A DNA stretch of 64,000 bases from Streptococcus sp. oral taxon 431 (lineage in GTDB: Bacteria > Bacillota > Bacilli > Lactobacillales > Streptococcaceae): the NCBI RefSeq assembly GCF_023115445.1, contig NZ_JALDUI010000001.1, forward strand, positions 1 to 64,000. Direction: 5' to 3'. A model generated the notes under the pieces. That model saw only the letters and a program-made list of their open reading frames with translations. It did no database searches and was not told where the DNA came from. Both the position numbers and the translations under genes were made by a program. Each line of letters starts with the position of its first letter. The stretch's first letter is position 1. Shown piece by piece: positions 26,630 through 38,807 of this stretch.

Positions 26630-27115
26630 ATGAGAAGATTTCTTGTCAAACAAAAATTTCGCCTAGGTGGTGAACGCTTTGATATCAAGGATGAGTTGGG
26701 CAATGTCGCCTATCAGGTTGAAGGTTCATTTTTTAAGATTCCTAAAACCTTTACCATCTATGATGTTGCTGGTGAACAGGTCAGTGAGATTAGTAAGGAA
26801 GTCTTAACTTTCCTACCTCGTTTTGAGATTCAACTGAGTAACGGCGATCATTTTTATATTCGGAAGAAGTTGACTTTCTGGAAGGATAAGTATGAGTTTG
26901 ACAATCTCGGTCTTCGTATCGAAGGAAATGTCTGGGATTTAAATTTTAAATTGCTGGATGATCGTGACCAAGTGATTGCTGAGATTACCAAGGAACTTTT
27001 CCATTTAACCTCAACTTATACCGTAACTGTCTATGAAGACTCTTATGCAGACCTAGTCATTTCCCTCTGTGTCGCTATTGACTATGTAGAAATGCTAGAA
27101 AGCCAATCAAATTAG
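26630..27115 (+). CDS. LURP-one-related family protein
   Basis: 161 residues of the LURP-one/Tubby-like beta-barrel family (YxjI-like): [25 protein letters not shown]..., [11 protein letters not shown] and [13 protein letters not shown]. Function in bacteria is unknown. ATG 26630 follows GGAGGT and is preferred to the upstream in-frame codon at 26594, which lies in the T-box terminator region. It lies directly between the alanine T-box and alaS (16-nt gap), so its expression should respond to alanyl-tRNA charging. Confidence 0.82.
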   Translation: MRRFLVKQKFRLGGERFDIKDELGNVAYQVEGSFFKIPKTFTIYDVAGEQVSEISKEVLTFLPRFEIQLSNGDHFYIRKKLTFWKDKYEFDNLGLRIEGNVWDLNFKLLDDRDQVIAEITKELFHLTSTYTVTVYEDSYADLVISLCVAIDYVEMLESQSN

Positions 27116-27131
27116 TAAAAAGGAGATACAA

Positions 27132-29750
27132 ATGAAACAATTATCTAGTGCACAAGTCCGCCAAATGTGGCTTGATTTCTGGGCGACTAAAGGTCATTCA
27201 GTAGAACCATCAGTAAGTTTGGTTCCTGTAAATGATCCAACACTTTTGTGGATCAACTCAGGGGTTGCTACTCTTAAAAAATACTTTGACGGGACTATCA
27301 TCCCTGAAAACCCACGGATTACCAATGCGCAAAAAGCCATCCGTACCAATGACATCGAAAACGTAGGGAAGACTGCTCGTCACCATACTATGTTTGAAAT
27401 GTTGGGGAACTTCTCAATCGGGGATTATTTCCGTGACGAAGCAATTACATGGGCATATGAGCTTTTGACAAGTCCTGAGTGGTTTGACTTCCCTAAAGAC
27501 AAACTTTACATGACTTATTATCCAGATGATAAAGATTCGTACAACCGCTGGATTGAAGTGGGAGTGGACCCAAGTCACTTGATTCCAATCGAGGACAACT
27601 TCTGGGAAATCGGTGCGGGACCTTCTGGACCTGATACAGAAATCTTCTTTGACCGTGGGGAAGCTTTTGACCCAGAAAACATCGGTCTTCGTCTTCTTGC
27701 AGAAGATATCGAAAACGACCGTTATATCGAAATTTGGAACATTGTATTGTCACAATTTAACGCTGACCCAGCTGTACCTCGTAGCGAGTACAAAGAATTG
27801 CCACACAAAAACATTGATACGGGCGCTGGTTTAGAGCGTTTGGTAGCAGTGATCCAAGGGGCTAAGACTAACTTTGAAACAGACCTCTTCATGCCAATTA
27901 TCCGTGAAGTTGAGAAATTATCTGGTAAGGTTTACGACCAAGATGGCGACAACATGAGCTTCAAGGTTATTGCAGACCACATCCGTTCTCTTTCATTTGC
28001 GATTGGTGATGGTGCGCTTCCTGGAAATGAAGGTCGTGGTTATGTCCTCCGTCGTCTCCTTCGTCGTGCCTCTATGCATGGTCAAAAATTGGGTATCAAT
28101 GAGCCTTTCCTTTACAAACTCGTTCCAACTGTTGGAAAAATCATGGAAAGCTACTACCCAGAAGTTCTTGAAAAACGTGAGTTTATTGAGAAAATCGTTA
28201 AGAGCGAAGAAGAGTCATTTGCTCGTACTCTTCACTCAGGTCAACACTTTGCCCAAGGCATCGTAGCAGACTTGAAAGAAAAAGGTCAATCTGTCATCGC
28301 TGGTGCAGATGTCTTTAAACTCTATGATACATACGGATTCCCAGTAGAGTTGACAGAAGAAATCGCTGAAGAAGCTGGTATGACTGTAGACCGTGAAGGT
28401 TTTGAAGCAGCCATGAAGGAACAACAAGAACGTGCGCGTGCGTCTGCTGTCAAAGGTGGATCTATGGGCATGCAAAATGAAACCCTTCAAAACATCACTG
28501 TTGAGAGTGTCTTCAACTACAATGCTAGTCAATTGTCTTCTAAGTTGGTTGCTATCGTAGCTGAAAATGCTGAAGTAGAAGGTGTAGCTGAAGGAACTGC
28601 GTCACTTATCTTTGCAGAGACACCTTTCTACGCTGAAATGGGTGGACAAGTTGCGGACCATGGTCAAATCTTGGATGCTGCAGGAAATGTCGTAGCGACT
28701 GTAACAGACGTTCAAAAAGCACCAAACGGACAAGCATTGCACACCGTTGAAGTTCTTGCTCCTCTTGCTTTGAACCAAGAATACACCTTGGCTATCGATA
28801 CCAATCGTCGTCATCGTGTTATGAAGAACCACACTGCAACTCACTTGCTCCATGCGGCTCTTCACAATATCCTTGGTAACCACGCAACCCAAGCAGGATC
28901 TCTCAACGAAGTAGAATTCCTTCGCTTTGACTTTACCCACTTCCAAGCCGTGACTCCAGAAGAATTGCGTGCTATTGAACAACAAGTCAATGAGAAGATT
29001 TGGGAAGCCATCACAGTAGAAACAGTTGAGACTGACATTGACACAGCCAAAGAAATGGGAGCTATGGCCCTCTTTGGTGAGAAGTATGGTAAAGAAGTTC
29101 GTGTTGTGACCATTGGTGACTACTCAGTAGAGCTTTGTGGTGGTACTCACGTAGGTAACACTTCTGAAATCGGTCTCTTCAAGATTGTCAAAGAAGAAGG
29201 AATCGGATCAGGAACTCGTCGTATCTTGGCAGTGACTGGTAAGGAAGCCTTTGAAGCTTATCGTGAACAAGAAGATGCACTGAAAGCAGTCGCAGCAACC
29301 TTGAAAGCTCCTCAACTCAAAGAAGTACCTCACAAGGTTGAAGGACTTCAAGAACAACTCCGTCAATTGCAAAAAGAAAATGCAGAATTGAAGGAAAAAG
29401 CAGCAGCAGCGGCAGCAGGCGATGTCTTCAAGAATGTTCAAGAAGCAAATGTCCACCGTTATATTGCAAGCCAAGTTTCTGTTTCAGATGCAGGTGCCCT
29501 TCGTACCTTTGCAGATAACTGGAAACAAAAAGACTACTCAGATGTGCTTGTTCTTGTCGCAGCCATCGGTGACAAGGTCAACCTTCTTGTAGCCAGCAAG
29601 ACTAAAGACATCCACGCAGGTAATTTGGTCAAAGAATTGGCTCCAATCGTCGATGGACGTGGTGGTGGTAAACCAGACATGGCCATGGCAGGAGGAAGCA
29701 ACCAAGCCAAGATCCAAGAGTTGTTGGATGCAGTAGCAGGTAAATTATAA
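27132..29750 (+). CDS. alaS: AlaS, alanyl-tRNA synthetase
   Basis: 872 residues, normal length. N-terminal class II catalytic domain with [20 protein letters not shown] (motif 2 region) and the motif 3 region around [16 protein letters not shown]; editing domain with zinc-type [11 protein letters not shown] and [16 protein letters not shown]-Ala domain with coiled coil ([20 protein letters not shown]) and [14 protein letters not shown]. Charges tRNA-Ala and hydrolyses mischarged Ser/Gly. Controlled through the upstream T-box, with an AAAGGAG ribosome binding site. Confidence 0.97.
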   Translation: MKQLSSAQVRQMWLDFWATKGHSVEPSVSLVPVNDPTLLWINSGVATLKKYFDGTIIPENPRITNAQKAIRTNDIENVGKTARHHTMFEMLGNFSIGDYFRDEAITWAYELLTSPEWFDFPKDKLYMTYYPDDKDSYNRWIEVGVDPSHLIPIEDNFWEIGAGPSGPDTEIFFDRGEAFDPENIGLRLLAEDIENDRYIEIWNIVLSQFNADPAVPRSEYKELPHKNIDTGAGLERLVAVIQGAKTNFETDLFMPIIREVEKLSGKVYDQDGDNMSFKVIADHIRSLSFAIGDGALPGNEGRGYVLRRLLRRASMHGQKLGINEPFLYKLVPTVGKIMESYYPEVLEKREFIEKIVKSEEESFARTLHSGQHFAQGIVADLKEKGQSVIAGADVFKLYDTYGFPVELTEEIAEEAGMTVDREGFEAAMKEQQERARASAVKGGSMGMQNETLQNITVESVFNYNASQLSSKLVAIVAENAEVEGVAEGTASLIFAETPFYAEMGGQVADHGQILDAAGNVVATVTDVQKAPNGQALHTVEVLAPLALNQEYTLAIDTNRRHRVMKNHTATHLLHAALHNILGNHATQAGSLNEVEFLRFDFTHFQAVTPEELRAIEQQVNEKIWEAITVETVETDIDTAKEMGAMALFGEKYGKEVRVVTIGDYSVELCGGTHVGNTSEIGLFKIVKEEGIGSGTRRILAVTGKEAFEAYREQEDALKAVAATLKAPQLKEVPHKVEGLQEQLRQLQKENAELKEKAAAAAAGDVFKNVQEANVHRYIASQVSVSDAGALRTFADNWKQKDYSDVLVLVAAIGDKVNLLVASKTKDIHAGNLVKELAPIVDGRGGGKPDMAMAGGSNQAKIQELLDAVAGKL

Positions 29751-29756
29751 TCACTT

Positions 29757-29933
29757 AGAGGCTGGGACAAAAGTCCTAGCCTCTCATTTGTCTTTGGATT
29801 GTCGAGCAAGACGCAGTGGTTGAGTGGGCTCTACTACGCTGATTTTATCAGCTTTTACAGCCCTACTCAACTGTGCGGAGGTGGGACGATGAAATCGAAT
29901 TCTAACGAATTACCGATTTCTGTCCCACTCTCT
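29757..29933. repeat. 177-bp three-hairpin dispersed repeat, copy 2
   Basis: Second copy of the repeat at 17541-17717, same orientation, starting 7 nt after the alaS stop, so its first hairpin likely acts as the alaS terminator. All three stems are preserved. Confidence 0.88.
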
Positions 29934-29944
29934 TTTTGCATCAG

Positions 29945-29979
29945 AAAAACTCCCCACGAATTGTGAGGAGTTCATTTTT
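29945..29979. terminator. Bidirectional terminator between alaS and gdhA
   Basis: AACTCCCCAC/GTGAGGAGTT stem flanked by A-rich and T-rich runs on both sides; serves gdhA on the minus strand. Confidence 0.85.
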
Positions 29980-29983
29980 GGAA

Positions 29984-31417
<1,434 letters not shown>

Positions 31418-31515
31418 CTAAAAATTCTTTCAATTTGACACAACTGATTCAAAACTTGCTAAAAAACGAACCTTTTCTATGGAAATGGTTTTATTGAAAA
31501 GCAAAAGTTAAAGTA

Positions 31516-31524
31516 TGGTATAAT
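31516..31524 (+). promoter_or_regulatory. Extended -10 promoter of pyrDA
   Basis: TGG then TATAAT (31519-31524), 36 nt before the start. The 229-bp gap 31331-31559 holds the divergent gdhA and pyrDA promoters and no gene. Confidence 0.7.
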
Positions 31525-31559
31525 AATAGACATAAAAAGGAATCTGGAGGAACAGAATC

Positions 31560-32495
31560 ATGGTATCAACTAAAACACAGATTGCTGGTTTTGAGTTTGA
31601 TAATTGCTTGATGAATGCAGCAGGTGTTGCTTGTATGACAATTGAGGAATTGGAAGGTGTCAAAAATTCAGCAGCAGGAACCTTTGTCACTAAGACTGCA
31701 ACCTTGGAATTTCGTCAGGGAAATCCTGAACCACGCTATCAAGATGTTCCACTTGGTTCTATTAACTCTATGGGGCTGCCAAATAATGGTTTAGACTATT
31801 ATTTGAACTATCTATTGGAATTGCAAGAAAAGGAACCAAATTGTACCTTCTTTCTATCTTTAGTTGGAATGTCTCCAGAGGAAACTCATACCATCTTAAA
31901 AAAAGTGCAAGAAAGTGATTTCCGTGGTTTAACCGAACTCAATCTCTCATGCCCAAATGTTCCAGGTAAGCCTCAGATTGCCTATGATTTTGAAACAACA
32001 GACCGTATCTTGTCAGAAGTCTTTGCCTACTTTACAAAACCTCTTGGAATTAAGCTTCCACCTTATTTTGATATTGTACATTTTGATCAAGCGGCAGCTA
32101 TTTTTAACAAATACCCACTCAAATTCGTCAACTGTGTCAACTCTATTGGAAATGGTCTCTATATTCAAGACGAGTCTGTCGTGATTCGTCCTAAGAATGG
32201 CTTTGGTGGGATTGGTGGAGAATACATCAAACCAACAGCCCTTGCTAATGTCCATGCTTTTTATCAACGCTTGAATCCAGAAATTCAGATCATCGGAACT
32301 GGTGGAGTATTAACAGGACGTGATGCCTTTGAACATATCCTATGTGGTGCTAGCATGGTGCAGGTAGGAACTACCCTGCACAAAGAAGGTGTAGGTGCTT
32401 TTGAGCGTATTACCAAGGAACTCAAAGAAATCATGGCGGAAAAAGCTTATGAAAGCCTTGAAGATTTCCGTGGTAAATTGAATTATATTGATTAG
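31560..32495 (+). CDS. pyrDA: PyrDA, class 1A dihydroorotate dehydrogenase
   Basis: 311 residues of the fumarate-dependent class 1A enzyme: [32 protein letters not shown] and [10 protein letters not shown], then [13 protein letters not shown] with the active-site Cys, and the FMN phosphate-binding [21 protein letters not shown]. Oxidises dihydroorotate in pyrimidine synthesis. GGAGG ribosome binding site. 33 nt precede holA, so the two may be co-transcribed. Confidence 0.95.
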   Translation: MVSTKTQIAGFEFDNCLMNAAGVACMTIEELEGVKNSAAGTFVTKTATLEFRQGNPEPRYQDVPLGSINSMGLPNNGLDYYLNYLLELQEKEPNCTFFLSLVGMSPEETHTILKKVQESDFRGLTELNLSCPNVPGKPQIAYDFETTDRILSEVFAYFTKPLGIKLPPYFDIVHFDQAAAIFNKYPLKFVNCVNSIGNGLYIQDESVVIRPKNGFGGIGGEYIKPTALANVHAFYQRLNPEIQIIGTGGVLTGRDAFEHILCGASMVQVGTTLHKEGVGAFERITKELKEIMAEKAYESLEDFRGKLNYID

Positions 32496-32528
32496 AGAAA
32501 TGAATTTATCGAATAGAAAGGAGAGAAG

Positions 32529-33566
32529 ATGCTAGCAATAGAAGAAAGCCAAAAGCTATCTTTATCAAATTTACCTAGTTTGACCTTGTTTACAGGCGCT
32601 GATCAAGGACAGTATGAAGTCATGAAAACTCAGGTGCTAAAGCAAATCGGCTACGATTCTGCTGATTTGAACTTTGCTTATTTTGATATGAAAGAAGTAG
32701 ACTACAAAAGCTTGGAACTAGAGCTGGTCAGTCTTCCTTTCTTTGCGGATGAAAAAATTGTTATTTTAGATCATTTTCTCGATATAACAACAGCTAAAAA
32801 GCGCTATCTATCTGATGACGAGCTTAAGGCTTTTGAAGAATATTTGGAAAATCCATCTCCGACGAGTAAATTAGTCATTTTTGCGGAAGGGAAGCTGGAT
32901 AGTAAGAGACGTCTAGTCAAATTACTCAAGAGGGATGCCAAGATTTTTGAAGCTCTTGAACCAAAAGAGCAAGAGATGCTCGCTTATTTTCAAAAGTGGT
33001 CTCAGGAACAAGGACTTTCCTTTGATGGAAAATCTTTCGAACAGTTGCTTATCAAATCAGGTTTTCAATTCAGTGAAATTCAGAAAAATCTACTCTTCTT
33101 ACAGTCTTATAAGGATGATGACCGGATTACCGAAGAAGACATTGTTGAAGCCATACCAAAGACTTTGCAGGATAATATTTTTGATTTAACTCAGTTAATA
33201 TTGACTAAGAAGATTGATCAGGCACGTGATTTAGTCAAAGATTTGACCTTGCAGGGAGAAGATGAGATTAAACTGATTGCCATTATGTTGGGGCAGTTCA
33301 GACTCTATACACAAGTGAAAATTTTGCAAGAGTCTGGTCAGTCAGAGTCCCAGATGGTCAGCAGTTTAGGTCACTATCTTGGTCGTAATCCGAATCCCTA
33401 CCAAATCAAATTTGCCCTTCGTGATTCTCGAAGACTATCCCTTGATTTTCTCCAGAATTCTATTCGTCATCTCATCCAAGCTGATTACCAAATTAAGACA
33501 GGAGTTTATGAGAAAGGCTACTTGTTTGAGAAGGCTTTGTTACAGATTGCTAGCCAGTCAAATTGA
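32529..33566 (+). CDS. holA: HolA, DNA polymerase III delta subunit
   Basis: 345 residues of the clamp-loader delta family: N-terminal AAA+-like region (FTGADQGQYEVMKTQVL, VILDHFLDITT), a lid region containing FDLTQLILTKKIDQARDLVKDL, and a C-terminal collar domain ending KGYLFEKALLQIA. Opens the sliding clamp during loading. AAAGGAGAGAAG ribosome binding site. Delta is essential and poorly conserved, but length and motif order fit. Confidence 0.9.
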   Translation: MLAIEESQKLSLSNLPSLTLFTGADQGQYEVMKTQVLKQIGYDSADLNFAYFDMKEVDYKSLELELVSLPFFADEKIVILDHFLDITTAKKRYLSDDELKAFEEYLENPSPTSKLVIFAEGKLDSKRRLVKLLKRDAKIFEALEPKEQEMLAYFQKWSQEQGLSFDGKSFEQLLIKSGFQFSEIQKNLLFLQSYKDDDRITEEDIVEAIPKTLQDNIFDLTQLILTKKIDQARDLVKDLTLQGEDEIKLIAIMLGQFRLYTQVKILQESGQSESQMVSSLGHYLGRNPNPYQIKFALRDSRRLSLDFLQNSIRHLIQADYQIKTGVYEKGYLFEKALLQIASQSN

Positions 33567-33575
33567 GCAAATAAC

Positions 33576-33604
33576 TTGAAAAAATAGGATGATTGCGTTA
33601 TCAT
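33576..33604 (+). promoter_or_regulatory. Promoter of sodA
   Basis: TTGAAA (33576-33581), 17-nt spacer, TATCAT (33599-33604). Confidence 0.7.
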
Positions 33605-33635
33605 CTTTATATAGAAAGAAAAAGAGGTATTACAG

Positions 33636-34241
33636 ATGGCTATTATCTTACCAGAACTTCCATACGCATACGATGCATTAGAACCATACATCGATGCTGA
33701 AACAATGCATTTGCACCATGACAAACACCACCAAACTTACGTTAACAATGCAAATGCAGCTCTTGAAAAACACCCTGAAATCGGTGAAGACCTTGAAGCT
33801 TTGCTTGCAGATGTTGAATCTATCCCAGCTGATATCCGTCAAGCGCTTATCAACAATGGTGGTGGACACTTGAACCACGCTCTTTTATGGGAATTGATGA
33901 CTCCTGAGAAAACAGCTCCATCAGCAGAACTTGCAGTAGCAATCGATGAAACTTTCGGTTCATTCGAAGAATTCCAAGCAGCCTTCACTGCAGCAGCAAC
34001 AACTCGTTTTGGCTCTGGATGGGCATGGTTGGTTGTTAACAAAGAAGGTAAGCTTGAAGTGACTTCAACTGCAAACCAAGACACACCAATCTCAGAAGGT
34101 AAAAAACCAATCTTGGGCTTGGACGTTTGGGAACATGCCTACTACGTGAAATACCGCAACGTTCGTCCTGACTACATCAAAGCTTTCTTCTCAGTTATCA
34201 ACTGGAACAAAGTAGACGAGCTTTACGCAGCAGCTAAATAA
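33636..34241 (+). CDS. sodA: SodA, Mn/Fe superoxide dismutase
   Basis: 201 residues. Metal ligands are visible in [13 protein letters not shown] (His), [10 protein letters not shown] (His) and [12 protein letters not shown] (Asp and His). It converts superoxide to hydrogen peroxide and oxygen in the cytoplasm; streptococcal SodA normally uses manganese. AAAGAGG ribosome binding site, own promoter, terminator downstream. Confidence 0.97.
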   Translation: MAIILPELPYAYDALEPYIDAETMHLHHDKHHQTYVNNANAALEKHPEIGEDLEALLADVESIPADIRQALINNGGGHLNHALLWELMTPEKTAPSAELAVAIDETFGSFEEFQAAFTAAATTRFGSGWAWLVVNKEGKLEVTSTANQDTPISEGKKPILGLDVWEHAYYVKYRNVRPDYIKAFFSVINWNKVDELYAAAK

Positions 34242-34252
34242 TCGCATTTGGT

Positions 34253-34302
34253 AACACTCCTTTTTAGTTGGATTTTGGGTCTAGCTTTAAAGGTGTTTTT
34301 TG
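34253..34302 (+). terminator. Probable terminator after sodA
   Basis: AACAC..CTTT pairs with AAAGGTGTT around a long loop, followed by a T-run. Confidence 0.55.
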
Positions 34303-34361
34303 TTTACTCTGCTTAGAAGTCTAAGATACATGATTTTCCTTTGTTGGATAGGCTTGATTTA

Positions 34362-34370
34362 TGGTATAAT
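34362..34370 (+). promoter_or_regulatory. Extended -10 of the LysR-lspA-rluD operon
   Basis: TGG then TATAAT (34365-34370), 28 nt before the LysR start. Confidence 0.7.
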
Positions 34371-34397
34371 GATAAGATAGAAATCGAAGGAGAAATC

Positions 34398-35306
34398 ATG
34401 AATATTCAACAATTACGTTATGTTGTTGCTATTGCAAATAGTGGTACTTTTCGTGAAGCGGCTGAGAAAATGTACGTTAGCCAACCCAGCCTATCTATTT
34501 CTGTAAGAGATCTGGAGAAAGAGCTAGGGTTCAAGATTTTCCGTAGAACTAGTTCAGGTACTTTTCTTACTCGTCGTGGAATGGAATTTTATGAAAAGGC
34601 CCAAGAGTTGGTTAAAGGATTTGATATTTTCCAGAACCAGTATGCCAATCCTGAAGAGGAAAAGGATGAGTTTTCAATAGCCAGCCAGCACTATGATTTC
34701 TTGCCACCGACTATCACAACTTTTTCTCAACGGTACCCAGACTATAAAAATTTCCGTATTTTTGAATCTACAACTGTTCAGATTTTGGATGAAGTAGCCC
34801 AAGGACATAGTGAGATTGGAATTATCTACCTTAATAATCAAAACCAAAAGGGTATCATGCAACGGGTTGAAAAGTTAGGCCTTGAAGTGATTGAGTTGAT
34901 TCCTTTCCAGACGCATATCTATCTGCGTGAAGGACATCCTTTAGCCAAGAAAAAAGAGTTGGTTATGGAGGATTTGGCAGATTTGCCAACAGTTCGATTC
35001 ACACAGGAAAAAGATGAGTATCTTTATTACTCAGAGAACTTTGTGGATACAAGTGCAAGTTCTCAAATGTTCAATGTAACTGACCGAGCTACCTTGAATG
35101 GGATTCTTGAAAGAACAGATGCTTATGCGACTGGATCTGGATTCTTAGATAGCGATAGTGTGAACGGAATTACCGTTATTCCGCTAAATGATAATCTCAA
35201 TAATCGCATGGTTTATGTCAAGCGTGAGGAAGTAGACTTGAGCCAAGCAGGGACTTTATTTGTAGAGGTTATGCAAGAGTATTTTGATCAGAAGAGGAAA
35301 GCATGA
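34398..35306 (+). CDS. LysR family regulator (CpsY-like)
   Basis: 302 residues. N-terminal winged helix (1-60: [44 protein letters not shown]) and a C-terminal periplasmic-binding-like effector domain. Sequence and the neighbourhood with lspA resemble streptococcal CpsY/MtaR-type regulators of methionine and neutrophil-survival genes; ligand not determined. ATG 34398 follows GAAGGAGAAATC; the frame open from 34341 overlaps the promoter. Ends with a 4-nt overlap of lspA. Confidence 0.88.
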   Translation: MNIQQLRYVVAIANSGTFREAAEKMYVSQPSLSISVRDLEKELGFKIFRRTSSGTFLTRRGMEFYEKAQELVKGFDIFQNQYANPEEEKDEFSIASQHYDFLPPTITTFSQRYPDYKNFRIFESTTVQILDEVAQGHSEIGIIYLNNQNQKGIMQRVEKLGLEVIELIPFQTHIYLREGHPLAKKKELVMEDLADLPTVRFTQEKDEYLYYSENFVDTSASSQMFNVTDRATLNGILERTDAYATGSGFLDSDSVNGITVIPLNDNLNNRMVYVKREEVDLSQAGTLFVEVMQEYFDQKRKA

Positions 35307-35764
35307 AAAAAAGAGGAATAGTAGCAGGAGTCATAGCAATCTTAATAGTGTTAGATCAATTGGTAAAGGCTTATGTCGTTCAGAATATTTCTCTTGGTGA
35401 AATTAAATCATGGATCCCAAATCTGGTCAGTTTGACCTATCTGCAAAATAGGGGGGCAGCCTTTTCTATCTTACAAGATCAGCAGTTGTTATTCGCTGTC
35501 ATTACCCTGGTCGTCGTGGTAGGTGCCATTTGGTATCTCCATAAACACATGGAGGATTCCTTATGGACTGTCTCTGGATTGGTTTTGATTATTGCAGGTG
35601 GTCTAGGGAACTTTATTGACCGCATTAGCCAAGGATTTGTCGTGGATATGTTCCACTTAGACTTTATCAATTTCGCGATATTCAATGTAGCTGATAGTTA
35701 TCTGACAGTAGGAGTAGTTGTGTTATTGCTTGCAATGCTAAAAGAGGAAATGAATGGAAATTAA
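35303..35764 (+). CDS. lspA: LspA, signal peptidase II
   Basis: 153 residues, four membrane helices. The catalytic aspartates sit in GNFIDRI and FNVADSYL, the paired motifs of the family, with NRGAAFS before them. It cleaves the signal peptide of diacylglyceryl prolipoproteins such as PstS and the amino-acid binding proteins in this window. Overlaps LysR by ATGA and rluD by 11 nt. Confidence 0.96.
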   Translation: MKKRGIVAGVIAILIVLDQLVKAYVVQNISLGEIKSWIPNLVSLTYLQNRGAAFSILQDQQLLFAVITLVVVVGAIWYLHKHMEDSLWTVSGLVLIIAGGLGNFIDRISQGFVVDMFHLDFINFAIFNVADSYLTVGVVVLLLAMLKEEMNGN

Positions 35765-36644
35765 AATTGAAACAGGTGGACTACGCTTAGATAAGGCTTT
35801 GTCAGATTTGACAGAACTGTCGCGAAGTCTCGCCAATGAACAAATCAAATCAGGCCAAGTCTTGGTCAACGGCCAGGTCAAGAAAGCCAAGTATACGGTC
35901 CAAGAGGGCGATGTCGTTACTTATCAGGTGCCAGAACCAGAGGTTTTGGAGTATGTAGCTGAGGATATTCCTTTAGATATTATTTACCAAGATGAGGATG
36001 TAGCAGTAGTCAATAAACCTCAAGGAATGGTTGTTCATCCAAGTGCTGGTCATACCAGTGGTACCTTGGTTAATGCCCTTATGTATCATATCAAGGACCT
36101 ATCGGGCATCAATGGTGTCTTGCGTCCAGGGATTGTCCATCGTATTGATAAAGATACATCTGGACTCTTGATGATTGCTAAAAACGATGATGCCCATTTA
36201 GCACTAGCTCAAGAATTGAAGGACAAGAAGTCTCTTCGAAAATATTGGGCCATCGTTCATGGGAATCTTCCTAACGACCGTGGAGTCATTGAGGCGCCGA
36301 TTGGACGTAGTGAAAAAGACCGTAAGAAACAAGCTGTGACTGCTAAAGGCAAACCAGCAGTGACACGTTTTCAAGTCTTAGAACGTTTTGGTGATTATAC
36401 ATTGCTGGAGTTGCAACTGGAAACAGGACGAACTCATCAAATCCGTGTGCATATGGCCTACATCGGTCATCCAGTCGCTGGTGATGAGGTTTATGGCCCT
36501 CGTAAAACCTTGAAAGGACATGGGCAATTTCTTCATGCCAAAACGCTTGGATTTACTCATCCTAAAACAGGGGAAACTATGGAATTTACTGCTGATATTC
36601 CAGATATCTTTAAAGAGACTTTGGAAAAACTTCGAAATAACTAG
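35754..36644 (+). CDS. rluD: RluD-like 23S rRNA pseudouridine synthase
   Basis: 296 residues: N-terminal S4 RNA-binding domain (about 10-60: [16 protein letters not shown]), then the RluA-type catalytic domain with [15 protein letters not shown] (catalytic Asp) and [26 protein letters not shown]. Modifies uridines in 23S rRNA. Starts within lspA. The conserved lspA-rluD pair is common in Firmicutes. Confidence 0.92.
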   Translation: MEIKIETGGLRLDKALSDLTELSRSLANEQIKSGQVLVNGQVKKAKYTVQEGDVVTYQVPEPEVLEYVAEDIPLDIIYQDEDVAVVNKPQGMVVHPSAGHTSGTLVNALMYHIKDLSGINGVLRPGIVHRIDKDTSGLLMIAKNDDAHLALAQELKDKKSLRKYWAIVHGNLPNDRGVIEAPIGRSEKDRKKQAVTAKGKPAVTRFQVLERFGDYTLLELQLETGRTHQIRVHMAYIGHPVAGDEVYGPRKTLKGHGQFLHAKTLGFTHPKTGETMEFTADIPDIFKETLEKLRNN

Positions 36645-36648
36645 ACAG

Positions 36649-36676
36649 AAAAAGGACTCAAGCGAGTCCCTTTTTA
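36649..36676. terminator. Bidirectional terminator between rluD and ffh
   Basis: AAAAAGGACTC-AAGC-GAGTCCCTTTTT hairpin between convergent genes; it touches the last codons of ffh on the minus strand. Confidence 0.88.
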
Positions 36677-38239
36677 TTTGCGTTTTTTCTTAGCTTTTTT
36701 CATTTTATTAGCCATGCGTTTCATGGATTGCTTCATAGCAAATTCCCCGATTTTTCCCTTGAGACCTCCACCAAACATTTGGCTCATATCTGGCATTCCT
36801 GCTACGCCAAGAGCTGATAAGTCAGGCATACCACCTTGTCCCATCATACCTTCAAGGACTGACATATCCATACCTCCAGGCATATTTTTAGGAAGATTGT
36901 TAGGGTTGATGCCCATTTGTTTCATCATCTTGTTCATGTCACCAGACATAACACCTTGCATGAGTTGTTTGGCTTGGTTAAAGTCCTTGATGAACTTGTT
37001 GACTTCGATGAAGGTATTACCAGAACCAGCTGCAATACGACGACGGCGACTTGGAGTGAGCAAATCTGGATTTTCACGTTCTTCAGGAGTCATAGATGAA
37101 ACGATGGCACGTTTGCGAGCAATTTGTTTTTCATCCACCTTCATATTTTGAAGGGCAGGATTGTTGGCCATACCTGGAATCATCTTGAGCAAATCTTCCA
37201 TTGGTCCCATATTTTGCACCTGATCCAACTGATCGATGAAATCGTTGAAATCAAAGGTATTTTCTCTCATCTTCTCAGCCATTTCAATGGCTTTTTGCTC
37301 GTCGTATTCTTGGGAAGCTTTCTCAATCAGAGTCAGCATATCCCCCATACCGAGAATACGGCTAGCCATACGATCAGGGTGGAAGGTTTCAATGTCGGTA
37401 ATCTTTTCACCAGTACCAGTGAATTTGATTGGTTTTCCTGTGATGTGACGAACAGAGAGGGCCGCACCACCACGAGTATCACCATCAATCTTTGTAAGGA
37501 TGACGCCAGTGACCTCTAGTTGAGCGTTAAATTCACGCGCAACGTTTGCAGCTTCCTGACCGATCATGGCATCGATGACCAAGAGAATCTCATTTGGTTG
37601 AGCAAGTGCTTTAACGTCACGGAGCTCATTCATGAGAAGTTCATCAATTTGCAAACGACCTGCCGTATCGATCAAAACATAGTCGTTATGGTTAGCTTTC
37701 GCTTGCTCCAAACCTTGGCGAACAATCTCAACTGCAGGGACTTCAGTACCAAGAGCAAATACAGGTACGTCAATCTGTTGTCCCAGTGTCTTGAGCTGGT
37801 CAATAGCAGCAGGACGATAGATGTCAGCTGCGATCATTAAAGGACGAGCATCCTCTTCCTTTTTGAGTTTATTAGCAAGTTTACCTGCAAAAGTTGTTTT
37901 ACCAGCCCCTTGCAAACCGACCATCATGATAATGGTTGGGATTTTTGGTGACTTGATAATCTCAGCTGTGTCCGAACCAAGGACATCTGTCAATTCTTCA
38001 TTGACAATCTTGATGATTTGTTGAGCTGGATTGAGGGTATCAATGACTTCATGCCCAATGGCACGTTCACGAACCTTTTTGATAAAATCCTTAACCACAG
38101 GCAAAGCAACGTCGGCTTCTAAAAGAGCCAGACGAATTTCTTTGGTTGCTTCTTGGATATCGCTCTCTGTAATTTTTCCTTTTTTACGTAGGTTTTTAAA
38201 GACGTTCTGCAAACGTTCTGTTAAATTTTCAAATGCCAT
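36674..38239 (-). CDS. ffh: Ffh, signal recognition particle GTPase
   Basis: 521 residues. NG domain (about 1-295) with P-loop GLQGAGKTTFAGKLA, DTAGRLQ and TKIDGDTRGGAAL; then the Met-rich M domain that binds 4.5S RNA and signal sequences, ending in a basic KKAKKKRK tail. Pairs with FtsY, which is also in this window. Third gene of ylxM-small ORF-ffh, starting 17 nt after the small ORF. Confidence 0.96.
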   Translation of the reverse strand: MAFENLTERLQNVFKNLRKKGKITESDIQEATKEIRLALLEADVALPVVKDFIKKVRERAIGHEVIDTLNPAQQIIKIVNEELTDVLGSDTAEIIKSPKIPTIIMMVGLQGAGKTTFAGKLANKLKKEEDARPLMIAADIYRPAAIDQLKTLGQQIDVPVFALGTEVPAVEIVRQGLEQAKANHNDYVLIDTAGRLQIDELLMNELRDVKALAQPNEILLVIDAMIGQEAANVAREFNAQLEVTGVILTKIDGDTRGGAALSVRHITGKPIKFTGTGEKITDIETFHPDRMASRILGMGDMLTLIEKASQEYDEQKAIEMAEKMRENTFDFNDFIDQLDQVQNMGPMEDLLKMIPGMANNPALQNMKVDEKQIARKRAIVSSMTPEERENPDLLTPSRRRRIAAGSGNTFIEVNKFIKDFNQAKQLMQGVMSGDMNKMMKQMGINPNNLPKNMPGGMDMSVLEGMMGQGGMPDLSALGVAGMPDMSQMFGGGLKGKIGEFAMKQSMKRMANKMKKAKKKRK

Positions 38240-38256
38240 TATTTTCTCCTATTTTT

Positions 38257-38472
38257 TCAATTCAATGGAAATCGTCCGAAATGTTGCAAACTCTCTAGTT
38301 CTTCGGTTGTGACTTCTTTCATGATTTCATTTGGATATCCCCAACAGCTAAAACCTATTTGCATAGCTTTGGAGATATCATTGGGCGAGATAATCTGTAG
38401 TCGAGTAGGAAATGGTTCCTCTGCAGCTAATAGTTTGCAAGGTATTCCTTTATAGACAACAAGATTTTCCAT
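38257..38472 (-). CDS. Small conserved-looking protein between ylxM and ffh
   Basis: 71 residues beginning MENLVVYKGIPCKLLAAEEPFP, with a strong GGGAGTAATC ribosome binding site and start 2 nt after the ylxM stop. No membrane segment, signal or known motif; contains Cys13 and a C-W-G-Y stretch (residues 44-47). Function not recognised. Its tight position in the SRP operon suggests it is real and co-expressed. Confidence 0.72.
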   Translation of the reverse strand: MENLVVYKGIPCKLLAAEEPFPTRLQIISPNDISKAMQIGFSCWGYPNEIMKEVTTEELESLQHFGRFPLN

Positions 38473-38474
38473 GA

Positions 38475-38807
38475 TTACTCCCTATTATCAATACTGGTCA
38501 AAATCTCAATTTGCTCTTGCAGAAAAGCATCCTCTGGATAACGCTCCAAAATCTGATCAAAAATCTGACTGCGAACAATGTAGTCAGAGTACATATGGAG
38601 CTTCATCTCATAATCTTCAAGAATCTTTTCAGTTCGTTTGATATTGTCATAAACAGCCTGACGACTAACACCAAATTCTTCAGCAATTTCAGCCAAACTA
38701 TAGTCGTCTGCATAGTAGAGTTCGATATAGTTCATTTGTTTATCAGTCAAAAGGGCTGCATAAAATTCAAACAGAGCATTCATTCGATTGGTTTTTTCAA
38801 TTTCCAT
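38475..38807 (-). CDS. ylxM: YlxM family DNA-binding/SRP-associated protein
   Basis: 110 residues. Sigma-70 region 4-like helix-turn-helix in the middle ([26 protein letters not shown]), the mark of the YlxM/p13 family encoded beside ffh. In S. mutans YlxM contacts the SRP pathway. The start is only about 8 nt from the -10 box, so the mRNA is probably leaderless. Confidence 0.93.
   Translation of the reverse strand: MEIEKTNRMNALFEFYAALLTDKQMNYIELYYADDYSLAEIAEEFGVSRQAVYDNIKRTEKILEDYEMKLHMYSDYIVRSQIFDQILERYPEDAFLQEQIEILTSIDNRE

Noticed and set aside
36678-38312. Several plus-strand ORFs up to 157 codons opposite ffh
   Set aside because: Shadows of ffh; ffh has all SRP GTPase motifs and a good start, while these have no ribosome binding sites or families.
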